Shown: piece by piece, positions 49,065 through 57,312 of the stretch | Layout: each line of letters begins with the position of its first letter | How positions within the stretch are numbered: the stretch's first letter is position 1 | From: Brevundimonas sp. SORGH_AS_0993 | GTDB lineage: Bacteria > Pseudomonadota > Alphaproteobacteria > Caulobacterales > Caulobacteraceae | Direction: 5' to 3' | DNA: 64,000 nucleotides | Assembly: GCF_030818545.1 (NCBI RefSeq) | Contig: NZ_JAUTAH010000001.1 | Location: 377,001 to 441,000 of the forward strand | Made by a program: the position numbers and the translations under genes | The notes under the pieces: generated by a model | The model's input: only the letters and a program-made list of their open reading frames with translations | Told to the model about the DNA's origin: nothing | The model's database searches: none

Positions 49065-49790
49065 CTATTTCGCCGCAGCGTAGAGCTGGTTGACGGTGTT
49101 CCAGTTCACGACGGTCCACCAGGCTGCCAGGTAGTCGGCGCGTTTGTTCTGATATTTCAGGTAGTAGGCGTGTTCCCACACATCCACGCCCAAGATCGGC
49201 GCGCCGCGCGTCTCGGCGACGTCCATCAGGGGATTGTCCTGATTGGGCGTAGAGGTGACGACCAACTTGCCGTCCTTTACGATCAACCAGGCCCAGCCCG
49301 AGCCGAAGCGGGAGGTGGTAGCGCGGTTGAAGGCGGTCTTAAAGGCGTCCATCGAGCCGAAGTCGCGGGTGATGGCGGCCGCCAACTCCGGCGACGGCGC
49401 GCCGCCTTGGCCCGCCGGCGCCATGAGGGTCCAGAACAGGCTGTGGTTCCAGTGGCCGCCGCCGTTGTTGCGCACAGCCGCCGGCAGGGTCGAGGCGCGG
49501 GCCATCAGGTCTTCAATCGAAACGCCCGCCAGGGCCGGATCGGCGGCGACGGCCGCGTTCAGATTGTCCACATAGGCCTTGTGATGACGATCATGGTGGA
49601 TGCGCATCGTTTCTGCGTCGATGGCAGGCTCCAGCGCCTCGGGCGCATAGGGCAGCGCCGGCAGGGTAAAGGCGGCGGGAGCGGACGCGACGGCCTGGGC
49701 CGAGGCGGCGGGCGCATTCTGGGCCAGGGCCGGGGCCGCGATGAATACGGAGAGCGCGAGGGCCGTCTGCAGGGCGAGGGGTCGGATCAT
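49065..49790 (-). CDS. Superoxide dismutase (Mn/Fe family), exported
   Basis: 241 residues from ATG 49790 (AAAGGAG upstream). A clear signal peptide is cleaved near PALAQNA (residue 24), followed by an Ala-rich linker, so the enzyme is periplasmic, unlike the usual cytoplasmic SodA/SodB. Metal ligands are all present: His in [15 protein letters not shown], His in [11 protein letters not shown], and Asp/His in [14 protein letters not shown]. The TPNQDNPL segment has the Gln typical of Mn-SODs, so Mn or cambialistic activity is likely. Lies after the transglutaminase gene on the same strand (113 nt). Confidence 0.94.
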   Translation of the reverse strand: MIRPLALQTALALSVFIAAPALAQNAPAASAQAVASAPAAFTLPALPYAPEALEPAIDAETMRIHHDRHHKAYVDNLNAAVAADPALAGVSIEDLMARASTLPAAVRNNGGGHWNHSLFWTLMAPAGQGGAPSPELAAAITRDFGSMDAFKTAFNRATTSRFGSGWAWLIVKDGKLVVTSTPNQDNPLMDVAETRGAPILGVDVWEHAYYLKYQNKRADYLAAWWTVVNWNTVNQLYAAAK

Positions 49791-49903
49791 GGGGACTCCT
49801 TTTGATGAAGGCGTAATGCGCGAGATCAGCCGAAGACGCAGGCTGCGGCATCGTGACAGAGGGCTGTGACATCTCGTTGAAGTCAACGGGGCTTCACCGC
49901 CTG

Positions 49904-50695
49904 TCACTGATCGGGGGCGTCCTCGGCTACGGCGGTGATCGTCTGACGAACCAGTTCGCAGACGCCCTGGGTGGAGAGAAAGGCGATGTCGGCGGCGTCG
50001 CGGCCGCAGGCGATGCGAACCAGGCCCTCGACCGGCGCCAGGTCTGTGGGGTCGATCAGCCACCAGCCGTTGGAGAGCCAGACCTCGAACACCGCGTGGA
50101 AGTCGGGCGGCTGTAGCCGATAGGCGTAGGCGCTGACGGCGCGCGCCGGCACGCCGGACGCCCGGCACAAGGTGATGCCCAGGTGGGTGAAATCGCGACA
50201 GACGCCAGCGCGGTCGATGAAGGTTTGGGCGGCCGTGGTCTCCGAGTTCGAGACGCCGCGCTCATAATCGATGTTCTCGCGGATCCAGGCCAGGATCGCC
50301 AGAACGCGCTCGCCGCCTTCGGTGCCGCCGAAGGTGCGTTCGACGAAGCGTCCGAACTTGTCGGAAGGGCAATAGCGACTGGCCCACAGGTAGGGCAGCA
50401 CCTCGGCAGGCAAATCGTTCCAGTCGTGCTGTGTGACGCCGGGCGGCAGTCCCATAAGCTGGCCATTGTCCACCAGGGCTTCGTAGGTCAGGGCGACCTC
50501 GCCCGAAAGACGCGACCGCAGGGTGCGAGCGCCGAACTCCACATCCTCGTCCTCGTGCAGCGTTTGGGGCGGACTGACGGACAGCCGTTCCGTAAGAATG
50601 GTCTGGCCCGGCCAGTGAGCGGTCTGCACCTTGTAGATGGCGTCGGTCGGCGGATCGAAGCGATAGACGAGTTCCGAGCGGACGCGAATTCTCAT
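49904..50695 (-). CDS. Transglutaminase-like cysteine peptidase-fold protein
   Basis: 263 residues, no signal peptide. An N-terminal beta domain (about 1-110) starts [20 protein letters not shown], as in bacterial transglutaminase N-domains. The catalytic triad is Cys in [20 protein letters not shown] (about 165), His in FHAVFEVWL (about 200) and Asp in [10 protein letters not shown]. Members of this group are often linked to peptide ligation or proteolysis of unknown substrates. A very short open frame lies 59 nt upstream and could act as a leader. Confidence 0.9.
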   Translation of the reverse strand: MRIRVRSELVYRFDPPTDAIYKVQTAHWPGQTILTERLSVSPPQTLHEDEDVEFGARTLRSRLSGEVALTYEALVDNGQLMGLPPGVTQHDWNDLPAEVLPYLWASRYCPSDKFGRFVERTFGGTEGGERVLAILAWIRENIDYERGVSNSETTAAQTFIDRAGVCRDFTHLGITLCRASGVPARAVSAYAYRLQPPDFHAVFEVWLSNGWWLIDPTDLAPVEGLVRIACGRDAADIAFLSTQGVCELVRQTITAVAEDAPDQ

Positions 50696-50754
50696 GGTGT
50701 CTTGCGCTCCTGGCGACGTTGGATGGGCGAAGCGCCGAGGCCCGCCCTATGGGA

Positions 50755-50814
50755 TTATTCGATGCCCATCGCAACGCGCCAGCAGCCGTAAGGTCCGTGA
50801 AAATTTGTAATCAT
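50755..50814 (-). CDS. Possible 19-residue leader peptide upstream of the transglutaminase-like gene
   Basis: An ATG at 50814 opens a short frame coding MITNFHGPYGCWRVAMGIE, with a weak GAAG-type ribosome-binding site. It ends 59 nt before the transglutaminase-like ATG, in its 5' leader. The Trp/Cys/Tyr/His content is unusual for random sequence, and single-copy rare residues are what attenuation leader peptides often carry. No paired terminator/antiterminator stems were resolved between it and the gene. Speculative. Confidence 0.3.
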   Translation of the reverse strand: MITNFHGPYGCWRVAMGIE

Positions 50815-50920
50815 TTCGCCGCTTCTTAGAGATCGACGTGCGGTCAAGCCGCGCGCCGCCAGACCGTCGATCCCGGCAGTCGGCGCCTCGGGAGGCGGGC
50901 CGCTGTGGCGTTCAGACTGG

Positions 50921-52375
50921 CTACGGGCCAGCGATGCGCCGTTCAATCCTGGGCGGGTGCAGGCTCTTCAAGGCTTCAAGGGCGCGCCGCCGCGCCTTGG
51001 CGTGATCGACCACAGGCATCGGATAGTTATGGCCCAGCGATATGCCGGCCTGACGAAGAATCTCTGTCGGAGCGGTCCAGGGGGCATGGATGAATCGGTT
51101 GGGCAGGGGGGCGAGTTCCGGAACCCAACGGCGAACGTAATGGCCGTCGGGGTCGTGGGTCTCGCCCTGAGAGACTGGGTTGAAAATGCGGAAATAGGGC
51201 GCGGCGTCGGCGCCGGAACCGGCGACCCACTGCCAATTCTGGATGTTGCTGGCGGTATCGGCGTCCACCAGGCTGTCGTGAAACCAGGCCGCGCCGCGAC
51301 GCCAATCGACCATCAGGTCCTTCACCAGGAAACTGGCGACGATCATGCGGACACGATTGTGCATCCAGCCGGTCCGCCACAGCTGTCGCATGCCCGCGTC
51401 GATCAGAGGATATCCGGTTCGCCCCTGGCTCCAGGCGGCGAAACCTTCGGCGTCGTCGCGCCACGGCATGGCGTCGTACTCGGGCCGAAATGCCTCAGCC
51501 TTCATCGTCGGAAACTGGAACAGCAGATGGGCCGAGAATTCGCGCCAGCCCAGCTCGGAGACGAACTTCTCGGCCTGGTCCTGAAGGACGGGATCCGAGT
51601 CCGCCGCGGCCAGAACGCGCTGAGCTACGCGCCGCACGCTGATTTCGCCCCAATGCAGATAGGGCGACAGCCGGGAGACGCCCTGTCGATCCGGTCGGTC
51701 GCGGTTGGTGGCGTAGCCGGGCAGGGCGTTTGCAATGAAGTGTTGCAGCGCAGCGTGGGCGCCCGCCTCCCCGGGGGCCCAGTCGAAACCTGTCGACCAG
51801 TCGGGTGATCTCGGATGCAGGCTCAGCGCCTCGATCGGCTGGGCGGACAGATCGTGGTCCGCGAACAGGGTCGCCTCGTGCGGCGCATCGGTCGGCGGGC
51901 CTATCAGGGGGCGCAACGCCTTCATGAAGGGTGTGAAGACGCGATACGGTCGCCCTTGGCCGTTCAAAACCGAGCCCGGGCGGGTGAACAGGGCGCCGTT
52001 GAAGCCTGTGCATTCCACGCGGTCAGAGTGCAGTCCATGAGCGATGTCGGCGTCGTGTTCGAAGGCGGTCGGTTCGAACCGCCGGTTCATGAACACCTGC
52101 CGTGCGCCGGTCTCCTGAATCACCCGGCGCAGTTCGGCCTCCTCGGCGCCTTCGCGGACGATCAGGCGACCGCCGCAGACCTGTATCGAGCCATCCAGGG
52201 CGTACAGGGACTTGTCGAGCCACCATCTCCCGGCGGCGCCCAGATCGTCAGGCCCGTGGCGGTCCAGAATGAACAAGGGCAGGATCGGCTTGCCGGTCGC
52301 GGCGGCTGCGTCCAGCGCCGGATTGTCCTGAAGACGCAGATCGCGCCGGAACCAGACGATCACAGGGGCGGTCAA
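50921..52375 (-). CDS. phrB: Deoxyribodipyrimidine photolyase (CPD photolyase)
   Basis: A 484-residue blue-light DNA repair flavoprotein. The N-terminal antenna domain opens VIVWFRRDLRLQDNPALDAA. The C-terminal FAD domain has GVSRLSPYLHWGEISVRRV, GYPLIDAGMRQLWRTGWMHNRVRM and WQWVAGSGADAAPYFRIFNP, all hallmark photolyase blocks. The chosen start is a TTG at 52375 preceded by GGAG at 7 nt, which brings the protein into line with the family N-terminus. A GTG at 52408 would add 11 residues. Isolated gene. Confidence 0.95.
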   Translation of the reverse strand: MTAPVIVWFRRDLRLQDNPALDAAAATGKPILPLFILDRHGPDDLGAAGRWWLDKSLYALDGSIQVCGGRLIVREGAEEAELRRVIQETGARQVFMNRRFEPTAFEHDADIAHGLHSDRVECTGFNGALFTRPGSVLNGQGRPYRVFTPFMKALRPLIGPPTDAPHEATLFADHDLSAQPIEALSLHPRSPDWSTGFDWAPGEAGAHAALQHFIANALPGYATNRDRPDRQGVSRLSPYLHWGEISVRRVAQRVLAAADSDPVLQDQAEKFVSELGWREFSAHLLFQFPTMKAEAFRPEYDAMPWRDDAEGFAAWSQGRTGYPLIDAGMRQLWRTGWMHNRVRMIVASFLVKDLMVDWRRGAAWFHDSLVDADTASNIQNWQWVAGSGADAAPYFRIFNPVSQGETHDPDGHYVRRWVPELAPLPNRFIHAPWTAPTEILRQAGISLGHNYPMPVVDHAKARRRALEALKSLHPPRIERRIAGP

Positions 52376-52740
52376 GTGCAGGCTCCGGTCATGCGCGCGT
52401 AACGCCACGTTCTACGTCGGCGATCCTTGCTCAGATGACTTCGAAGTCCATCGCACCGATGACCGGGGCCTTGACCACCGTTGCGCCAAATCGGGACAGT
52501 CGGGGTCCGGAATCGCGACACGGTATCGGTCGCCTGAGCCGCCGAAGTCGGGGGGCGCCGAAGAGAAGGGCGGCTCCGAATTCGTGCTTTTCGGTCATTG
52601 CGCGCGGACTTATCGGGCTTTTGGGACAGCGGCCGGCCGCCGAAGGTTGAACGGCTTTGGTTTATCGACGTCGAGTATTCGGCGGCTGAGATTTTGCACT
52701 GTCCGGCTGGCCCGACGACCGGGCTATCTGGAGAAGTCTC
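52376..52740. other. Divergent upstream region of phrB and the anchor-repeat gene
   Basis: 365 bp. The right end carries the leader of the repeat protein gene at 52741 (GGAG 9 nt before its GTG). An open frame at 52435-52650 has no ribosome-binding site and an Arg/Ser-rich composition typical of out-of-frame reading, so it is not called. No definite operator was seen. Confidence 0.5.
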
Positions 52741-53361
52741 GTGAACACCAAAATCCTAACCCTGTCCGCCGTGCTGGTCGCCGCCGCCGCCGCGGCGGGC
52801 GCGGCACAGGCGCAAAGCGCCAACTCGAACCAGTCGAACAGCGCCTCCGTCCGTTCGCAACTGAACGCGACGGTCAGCAATGTGAACAACTCGGTTTCGG
52901 CCACCGCCGCCGCCATTTCGAACAGCGTGACCATCGACGGCGGCACCGCGGTCTCGATCAACAACAATCAGAACGCTTGGGGCGGCGCGTCCTCGCAACT
53001 AAACGCCACCATCGGCGACGTGTCGAAGGACGTCTCGGCGACCTCGGCCGCCATCGCCAACTCGGCCACCATCAAGACCTCCAACTGGGGCGGTGCGATC
53101 AACAACAACCAAGTCGCGTATAACGACCCGTCGGCGACGCTGAACGCCACCGTCGCGGACGTGTCGGGCACGGTCTCCGCCACTGCAGCGGCCATCAGCA
53201 ACTCGGCCACTTTCGATACGCGCTTCGGTTCGCTGAACTCGTCGCAAAGCAACAGCGCCGGCGTCGCCGCCTTGGCCAACGCGACCGTGCGCGACGTGTC
53301 CGGCGCCGTGACCACCACGGCCGCCGCCATCGGCAACAGCCTGACTGTCACTGGCTTCTAA
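52741..53361 (+). CDS. Secreted Asn/Ala/Ser-rich repeat protein, candidate holdfast-anchor fibre subunit (short form)
   Basis: 206 residues from GTG 52741. A signal peptide is cleaved near AAQAQSA (residue 24). The whole mature part is repetitive: three units of 45-47 residues and a truncated fourth. Each begins LNATVxDVSxxVSATAAAISNSxTI and ends with an Asn/Gln-rich turn (SINNNQNAWGG, AINNNQVAYND). No Cys or membrane anchor. Regular Asn/Gln ladders and the adjacent CsgG-like secretion genes suggest a beta-solenoid or curli-like polymerising protein. It may correspond to the HfaD-type adhesin of Caulobacter, but I cannot confirm similarity. A hairpin follows, then hfaA. A longer relative lies at 55998. 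Confidence 0.85.
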   Translation: MNTKILTLSAVLVAAAAAAGAAQAQSANSNQSNSASVRSQLNATVSNVNNSVSATAAAISNSVTIDGGTAVSINNNQNAWGGASSQLNATIGDVSKDVSATSAAIANSATIKTSNWGGAINNNQVAYNDPSATLNATVADVSGTVSATAAAISNSATFDTRFGSLNSSQSNSAGVAALANATVRDVSGAVTTTAAAIGNSLTVTGF

Positions 53362-53370
53362 GTCTGCGAG

Positions 53371-53395
53371 GGGGCGGCGTTCCTTCGCCGGCCCC
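53371..53395 (+). terminator. Leaky terminator / attenuator hairpin between the repeat-protein gene and hfaA
   Basis: GGGGCGGCG (53371-53379) pairs with CGCCGGCCCC (53386-53395) with a one-base bulge and 6-nt loop. Only TTCGT follows, so termination should be partial. This would yield more repeat protein than the downstream secretion proteins. Confidence 0.55.
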
Positions 53396-53458
53396 TTCGT
53401 CTCACGCGGCCGCGTTCAGGTCGTCCCTTTCCTGCTCTTGCTCGAGTTCGTCAGCGCC

Positions 53459-53893
53459 ATGATGAAGATGTCAGTCCCCCTCGCCCTTCTGGCCCTTTCC
53501 GTCGCCTGCGGGTCTTCCCAGGCGCAGTCGTCCTCGGAGTCCGCCGGCGCGGCGTCGATGGAGGCGGGTTACGGGCGGGCCGGAGCCCTGGCCAGCCAGA
53601 CCTTCAACCCCGTGACGCGCGACGCCAACGGCAATCGTCTGGTGGTCAACGGCGTCATCATGAACGGGCAGCCCAACGTTCCGCTCAGCTATTCCAGCAC
53701 CGGCGCCAACAGTCTGTCCGGTGCCGCCTATTTCGACAGCGGCGCCGCGGCTCTGAACAACAGCAATACGGCTACCGCCGTCGGCAATCTGGTCAATGTC
53801 TCGATCATCGGCCACGGCAACACCGTCGTGCTGAACAGCACCCAGATCAACAACGGCGACATAAGCGCCAATTCTCGGAAGCCCGGTTCGTGA
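53459..53893 (+). CDS. hfaA: Holdfast anchor protein HfaA-like
   Basis: 144 residues; ATG at 53459 or 53462. A signal peptide is cleaved near SSQAQSS (residue 22). The mature part has TFNPVTRDANGNRLVVNGVI (about residues 48-66), then a Gly/Ala/Ser/Asn-rich second half with repeated short strands (AVGNLVNVSIIGHGNTVVLNSTQINNGD). The TRDANGNRxxVNG block and the terminal NVxxxGxxNTVxxNSTQxN pattern match my recollection of Caulobacter HfaA, a small surface protein needed to attach the holdfast to the envelope, with curlin-like character. Its stop overlaps the next gene (GTGA). Confidence 0.8.
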   Translation: MMKMSVPLALLALSVACGSSQAQSSSESAGAASMEAGYGRAGALASQTFNPVTRDANGNRLVVNGVIMNGQPNVPLSYSSTGANSLSGAAYFDSGAAALNNSNTATAVGNLVNVSIIGHGNTVVLNSTQINNGDISANSRKPGS

Positions 53894-54792
53894 GACGCGC
53901 CCTTCCCCTCGTCCTGGCGCTGGCGTCGGTCGCCGGCGTCGCCGGCGTCGCTTCGGCCGAGACCGGCGCGCGCGCGAACGTGCAGCCGATCCGCGGCGCG
54001 CCGGCCACCGCCAATCCGTCGCCCTATTCGGGGGCGCTGACCTGCCTGGCGCATCGCGGCGCCTGGGTCGGCGGGGCCGCCCCGCGGATCGCCGTGGGCC
54101 GGATTTCCGACATGACGGGACGGGTCGATCTGCAGACCGGAGCGCGTGCGTCGCAGGGTGCGGCCCTATTCGCCATCACCGCCCTGGGCCGTGCCGGCGC
54201 GCCGGTGGTCGAACGTCTGGACAACACCGTCGCCGAGATCGAGCTGAACTACGCCCGTCAGCATCTGCTGTCCGATGCGCCGGAGCGGGCAGGGCGGGAC
54301 CCTGAGAACTTCCGGCCCATCTACGCCGGCCAGGTGGCGGGTTCGCGCTACTATCTGGTCGGGGGGATCACCGAGCTGAACTACAATATCGCCTCGTCGG
54401 GCGTGAGCGCCCAGGCGGGAGCCGCCAAAGTGACCGGCCTTCGCGGCTTGGCGCAAGCGTCGCGGTATGTGATGAATGTGGCGGTTGATCTTCGACTGGT
54501 CGACACAAGGTCGCAGGAAGTGGTGAACAGCGTCAGCTTTCAGAAGCAGGTGATCGGCGTGGATCGCAGCCTCGGCCTGACCGGGACGCTGGGATCGGTC
54601 GGCGGCGTGGGTACGGCCGGCGACGGCGCCATGGAGCCCATCCAGGCGGCGGTGCGAACCGTGGTCGAACGTGGCGTGTTCGAACTTCTGGCCGGCATCC
54701 AGGCGCCCGGCGCCCAGGCCAGTTGCCTGCCGGTGGAAGACACGCCGCCTGCAGATCAGACCTACGCCATGGCGTCAGGAGCCTCGTCTTGA
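53890..54792 (+). CDS. CsgG/HfaB-family secretion protein 1 (no lipobox)
   Basis: 300 residues from a GTG that overlaps the hfaA stop by 4 nt. An ordinary signal peptide is cleaved near ASAETG (residue 24) with no lipidation Cys. The CsgG core is clear: RIAVGRISDMTGRVD (about 67-81), ARASQGAALFAITALGRAG, then YYLVGGITELNYNIASSGV (about 156-174, the barrel-forming hairpin region) and MNVAVDLRLVDTRSQEVV. Two Cys (TCLAHRG, SCLPVED) sit at positions matched in the next gene. Very similar in plan to that gene but lacking the lipid anchor, suggesting that the two make a mixed pore. Confidence 0.85.
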   Translation: MRRALPLVLALASVAGVAGVASAETGARANVQPIRGAPATANPSPYSGALTCLAHRGAWVGGAAPRIAVGRISDMTGRVDLQTGARASQGAALFAITALGRAGAPVVERLDNTVAEIELNYARQHLLSDAPERAGRDPENFRPIYAGQVAGSRYYLVGGITELNYNIASSGVSAQAGAAKVTGLRGLAQASRYVMNVAVDLRLVDTRSQEVVNSVSFQKQVIGVDRSLGLTGTLGSVGGVGTAGDGAMEPIQAAVRTVVERGVFELLAGIQAPGAQASCLPVEDTPPADQTYAMASGASS

Positions 54793-55868
54793 AGTTGCGC
54801 CCGGTCCTGCATGCCTCTTTGATCGCCGCCGTCGGTCTCGCCGGCTGCACGACCACCCGTTTCGACCCCGAAACCGGCCTGTACGCCAAGCCGATCGGCG
54901 GTGCGCCGGCGACTGGCAACGACACCGCCTATTCGGCGCCTCTGCGGTGCTTGGCGGCGGCGGCTCACACGGCCGGTCGCGCCGCGCCGCGCCTGGCGGT
55001 GGGCGACATCGCCGACCTGACCGGCCGGAACGATCTGGAGACCGGCCGCAAGATCAGTCAGGGTGCCTCCCTGTTCGCCGTCACCGCCCTGACCAAGGCC
55101 GGGGTGCCGACCGTGGAACGCCAGGATCGCGGGGTGTCGGAGGTCGAACGCCAGTACGCCCAGGCGCATCTTCTCTCGGATTCGCCCCAGGCCGCGGGCC
55201 AGAGCCCCGAGAACTTCCGTCCCATCTACGCCGGCCAGATCGCCGGTTCTCGCTACTATGTCGTCGGCGGCGTGACGGAGCTGAACTACAACGTCCGCTC
55301 GTCCGGGGCAGACGTGTCGGCCGGCGGTCTGGAGGCCAGCGGCGTCAAGGGCGGCCTGACAAACAGCGGCTATGTGATGAACATCGCCATCGATCTTCGC
55401 CTGGTGGACACCCAGTCGCAGGAGGTGGTCGCCACGGCTTCGTATCAGAAACAACTCGTCGGGCGGGAGATTCGCGTCGGCGTGTTCGACTTCCTGAACG
55501 GCAACATCTTCGACCTGTCAGCCGGGACCGCCGGCATGGAGCCGATCCAGTTCGCCGTCCGCACCGCCATAGAACGCGGCCTCTACGATTTCGTCGCCGA
55601 TCTGTACGCCGTGCCGCGCGATCGCTGCCTGCCGGACGCCGAGGCGACGGCCCATGGCGAAAGTCTTCTGGCGCGCCGTACTGCCGCCGCACTGGTTCAG
55701 GCGTCCCAGCCGGTCCCGTCGCCGCAGCAAGCCGCCGCTCGACCGGGGCAGCCGGCGTCGCCCTCGCCGCGACCGCCCGTTGGTCCGCCCGCGCGTTGGG
55801 TTCTGGATCCGTCGAACTGGCGACCCGCGCCCGCGGCCGACGTGCGTGGAACCACCGGCGGCAGTTGA
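54789..55868 (+). CDS. hfaB: CsgG/HfaB-family outer-membrane lipoprotein 2
   Basis: 359 residues from a TTG overlapping the previous stop (TTGA). The lipobox AAVGLAGCTTTR (Cys about residue 20) indicates an outer-membrane lipoprotein, as for Caulobacter HfaB and E. coli CsgG. CsgG core: RLAVGDIADLTGRNDLETG, KISQGASLFAVTALTKAG, FRPIYAGQIAGSRYYVVGGVTELNYN, MNIAIDLRLVDTQSQEVVATASYQKQ. After the core comes a Pro/Ala-rich tail (about 310-359) not found in CsgG. It should export HfaA and the repeat proteins. It ends at a bidirectional terminator. Confidence 0.88.
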   Translation: MKLRPVLHASLIAAVGLAGCTTTRFDPETGLYAKPIGGAPATGNDTAYSAPLRCLAAAAHTAGRAAPRLAVGDIADLTGRNDLETGRKISQGASLFAVTALTKAGVPTVERQDRGVSEVERQYAQAHLLSDSPQAAGQSPENFRPIYAGQIAGSRYYVVGGVTELNYNVRSSGADVSAGGLEASGVKGGLTNSGYVMNIAIDLRLVDTQSQEVVATASYQKQLVGREIRVGVFDFLNGNIFDLSAGTAGMEPIQFAVRTAIERGLYDFVADLYAVPRDRCLPDAEATAHGESLLARRTAAALVQASQPVPSPQQAAARPGQPASPSPRPPVGPPARWVLDPSNWRPAPAADVRGTTGGS

Positions 55869-55913
55869 CTGCGGTTTTCTCTGCGCCTTCCAGTCCCTTC
55901 CGCCTTCGTTGAA

Positions 55914-55945
55914 AAAGCCCGCCGCGATTGATCGTAGCGGGCTTT
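55914..55945. terminator. Bidirectional terminator between hfaB and the long repeat-protein gene
   Basis: AAAGCCCGC (55914-55922) pairs with GCGGGCTTT (55937-55945), 9 bp, with five As on the left and three Ts on the right. Located between convergent genes, so it can stop transcription from both sides. Confidence 0.8.
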
Positions 55946-55997
55946 GCAATTTGGAGAAACGCGCGGGACGTCGTCACGCCCCGCGCATCTTCCACGG

Positions 55998-56930
55998 TCA
56001 CAGACCGCTCGTCACTCGCGTGATGGTGGCCGAGTTGCCGATCGCGGCCGCCGTCAGCGACGCCGAATCGACGTTGCGAACCGTCACATTGGCCACTGCC
56101 TGGGTCAGAGCCGTGTTGTTCTGGACCGAGTTCGCCGCCAGCATGGTGTTCGCGCCGGTGTTGATGGTCAGCGAGTTGGAGATCGCCGCCGCCGTTCCCG
56201 ACACTGCGTCATCGACGTTCGACACCGTGGCGTTCAGCGTCGCCGTAGGGTCATAGCCGGACATCTGCGTGTTGGAGACCGTGCCCTTGCCGGCGTGTTG
56301 CAGGTCGATGGTCGCCGAGTTGGCCAGGGCCGCCGAGGTCAGGTTGACCTTGTCCGACACGTCACGCACCGTAGCATTCAGGACGGCGCGAGAGTCGCCG
56401 TTGAAATACTGGCTGTTCGACACGTTGAACGCGCCTTCGCCGCTCGTGGTGAAGGAGTTGGCGATGGCCGCCGCCGTGCCCGTGACGGCCCCGTCGATGT
56501 TCGCCGCCTTCAGGTCCGCTTGCGCCAGGAACTGCCCGCGATGGGTGTACTGGGCGTTCGTGACATTGGAGACGACATTGCCGTCCAGGGTGACGGTGGC
56601 CGAGTTGCCCAGGGCGGCGGCCGTGGCGGCGACATCGCCGTTCACATTTCCGACCGTGCTGGACAGGTTGGCGCTGGTCGAGCCCCAGCTGTCCTGAACG
56701 TTGCGGACCGTGGCCGGGCCACCGCCGGTGATGGAGGCCGAGTTGCTGATCGCGGCCGCGGTTTGCGACACGTTGCCGTTCACGTCGTTGACCACGGCGT
56801 TCAGTTGAGCACGGACATTGGCCGTGTTCTTCTGGTTCGTCGTCGCAGTGGACTGGGCCTGAGCGCCAGACGCCAGCGTCGCCAGAACGGCGGCGGCCAT
56901 AAGGCCACCCGCCTTGATTTTGTTCTTCAT
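55998..56930 (-). CDS. Secreted repeat protein, candidate holdfast-anchor fibre subunit (long form)
   Basis: 310 residues from ATG 56930; a longer frame upstream is out of family. A signal peptide is cleaved near GAQAQST (residue 26). The mature part consists of six units of about 46-49 residues (the last shorter), each with an NATVxDVxxxVxxTAAAIxNSxTI core and an Asn-rich turn (VSNVTNAQY, VSNSQYFNGD, VSNTQMSGYD). The same unit builds the protein at 52741, and the two open similarly after the signal (NQ.N.A.VR.QLNA). No Cys. On the opposite strand, converging on hfaB. Probable CsgG-like export substrate and adhesive or anchoring subunit. Confidence 0.85.
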   Translation of the reverse strand: MKNKIKAGGLMAAAVLATLASGAQAQSTATTNQKNTANVRAQLNAVVNDVNGNVSQTAAAISNSASITGGGPATVRNVQDSWGSTSANLSSTVGNVNGDVAATAAALGNSATVTLDGNVVSNVTNAQYTHRGQFLAQADLKAANIDGAVTGTAAAIANSFTTSGEGAFNVSNSQYFNGDSRAVLNATVRDVSDKVNLTSAALANSATIDLQHAGKGTVSNTQMSGYDPTATLNATVSNVDDAVSGTAAAISNSLTINTGANTMLAANSVQNNTALTQAVANVTVRNVDSASLTAAAIGNSATITRVTSGL

Positions 56931-57312
56931 ATCAAGAAGCCCCAAAAATCGACCGTCGAAAATGACGGACGCTGTTTGGACTGCAAGAACGGCCCCGCTT
57001 GAGACGATTGCGCCCATTAACCGCGTCAGCCTGCCAAGTCGCTTTAATCGTTGCAGATCGGGCCCGAACGGTGTTGGGGCTTTAACCCTGACCTTCTCAA
57101 CTGCGTCAGGACGTGACGGTAGGCTGGCGGAAGTGCGTCGGATTGGGACAAAAGCAGGGAGGTAAGACAGATGAAAGCCATGCGGATTACAGCTGTCCCA
57201 TCAGGCTGCGGATTCAATCCTTTCAGCCAGTCGGCCTTCGCCCACATCCCGCCGTTCTTGCGCAATATGCGGCGGATTGACGCGGGATGAGCCGCGACGG
57301 GGCTGAGTAAAA
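56931..57312. other. Divergent promoter region between the long repeat-protein gene and the GH18-deacetylase-GT2 gene
   Basis: 382 bp. Two TTAACC words (57017-57022 and 57082-57087) resemble CtrA half-sites, but not at the canonical N7 spacing. An open frame at 57044-57265 (minus) lacks a ribosome-binding site and is not accepted. No hairpin of note. Confidence 0.5.

Noticed and set aside
52435..52650. 71-codon open frame before the anchor-repeat gene
   Set aside because: No ribosome-binding site and random-looking Arg/Ser/Pro composition.
57044..57265. 73-codon minus-strand frame in the divergent region
   Set aside because: No ribosome-binding site or recognisable features, and it lies across the probable promoters.
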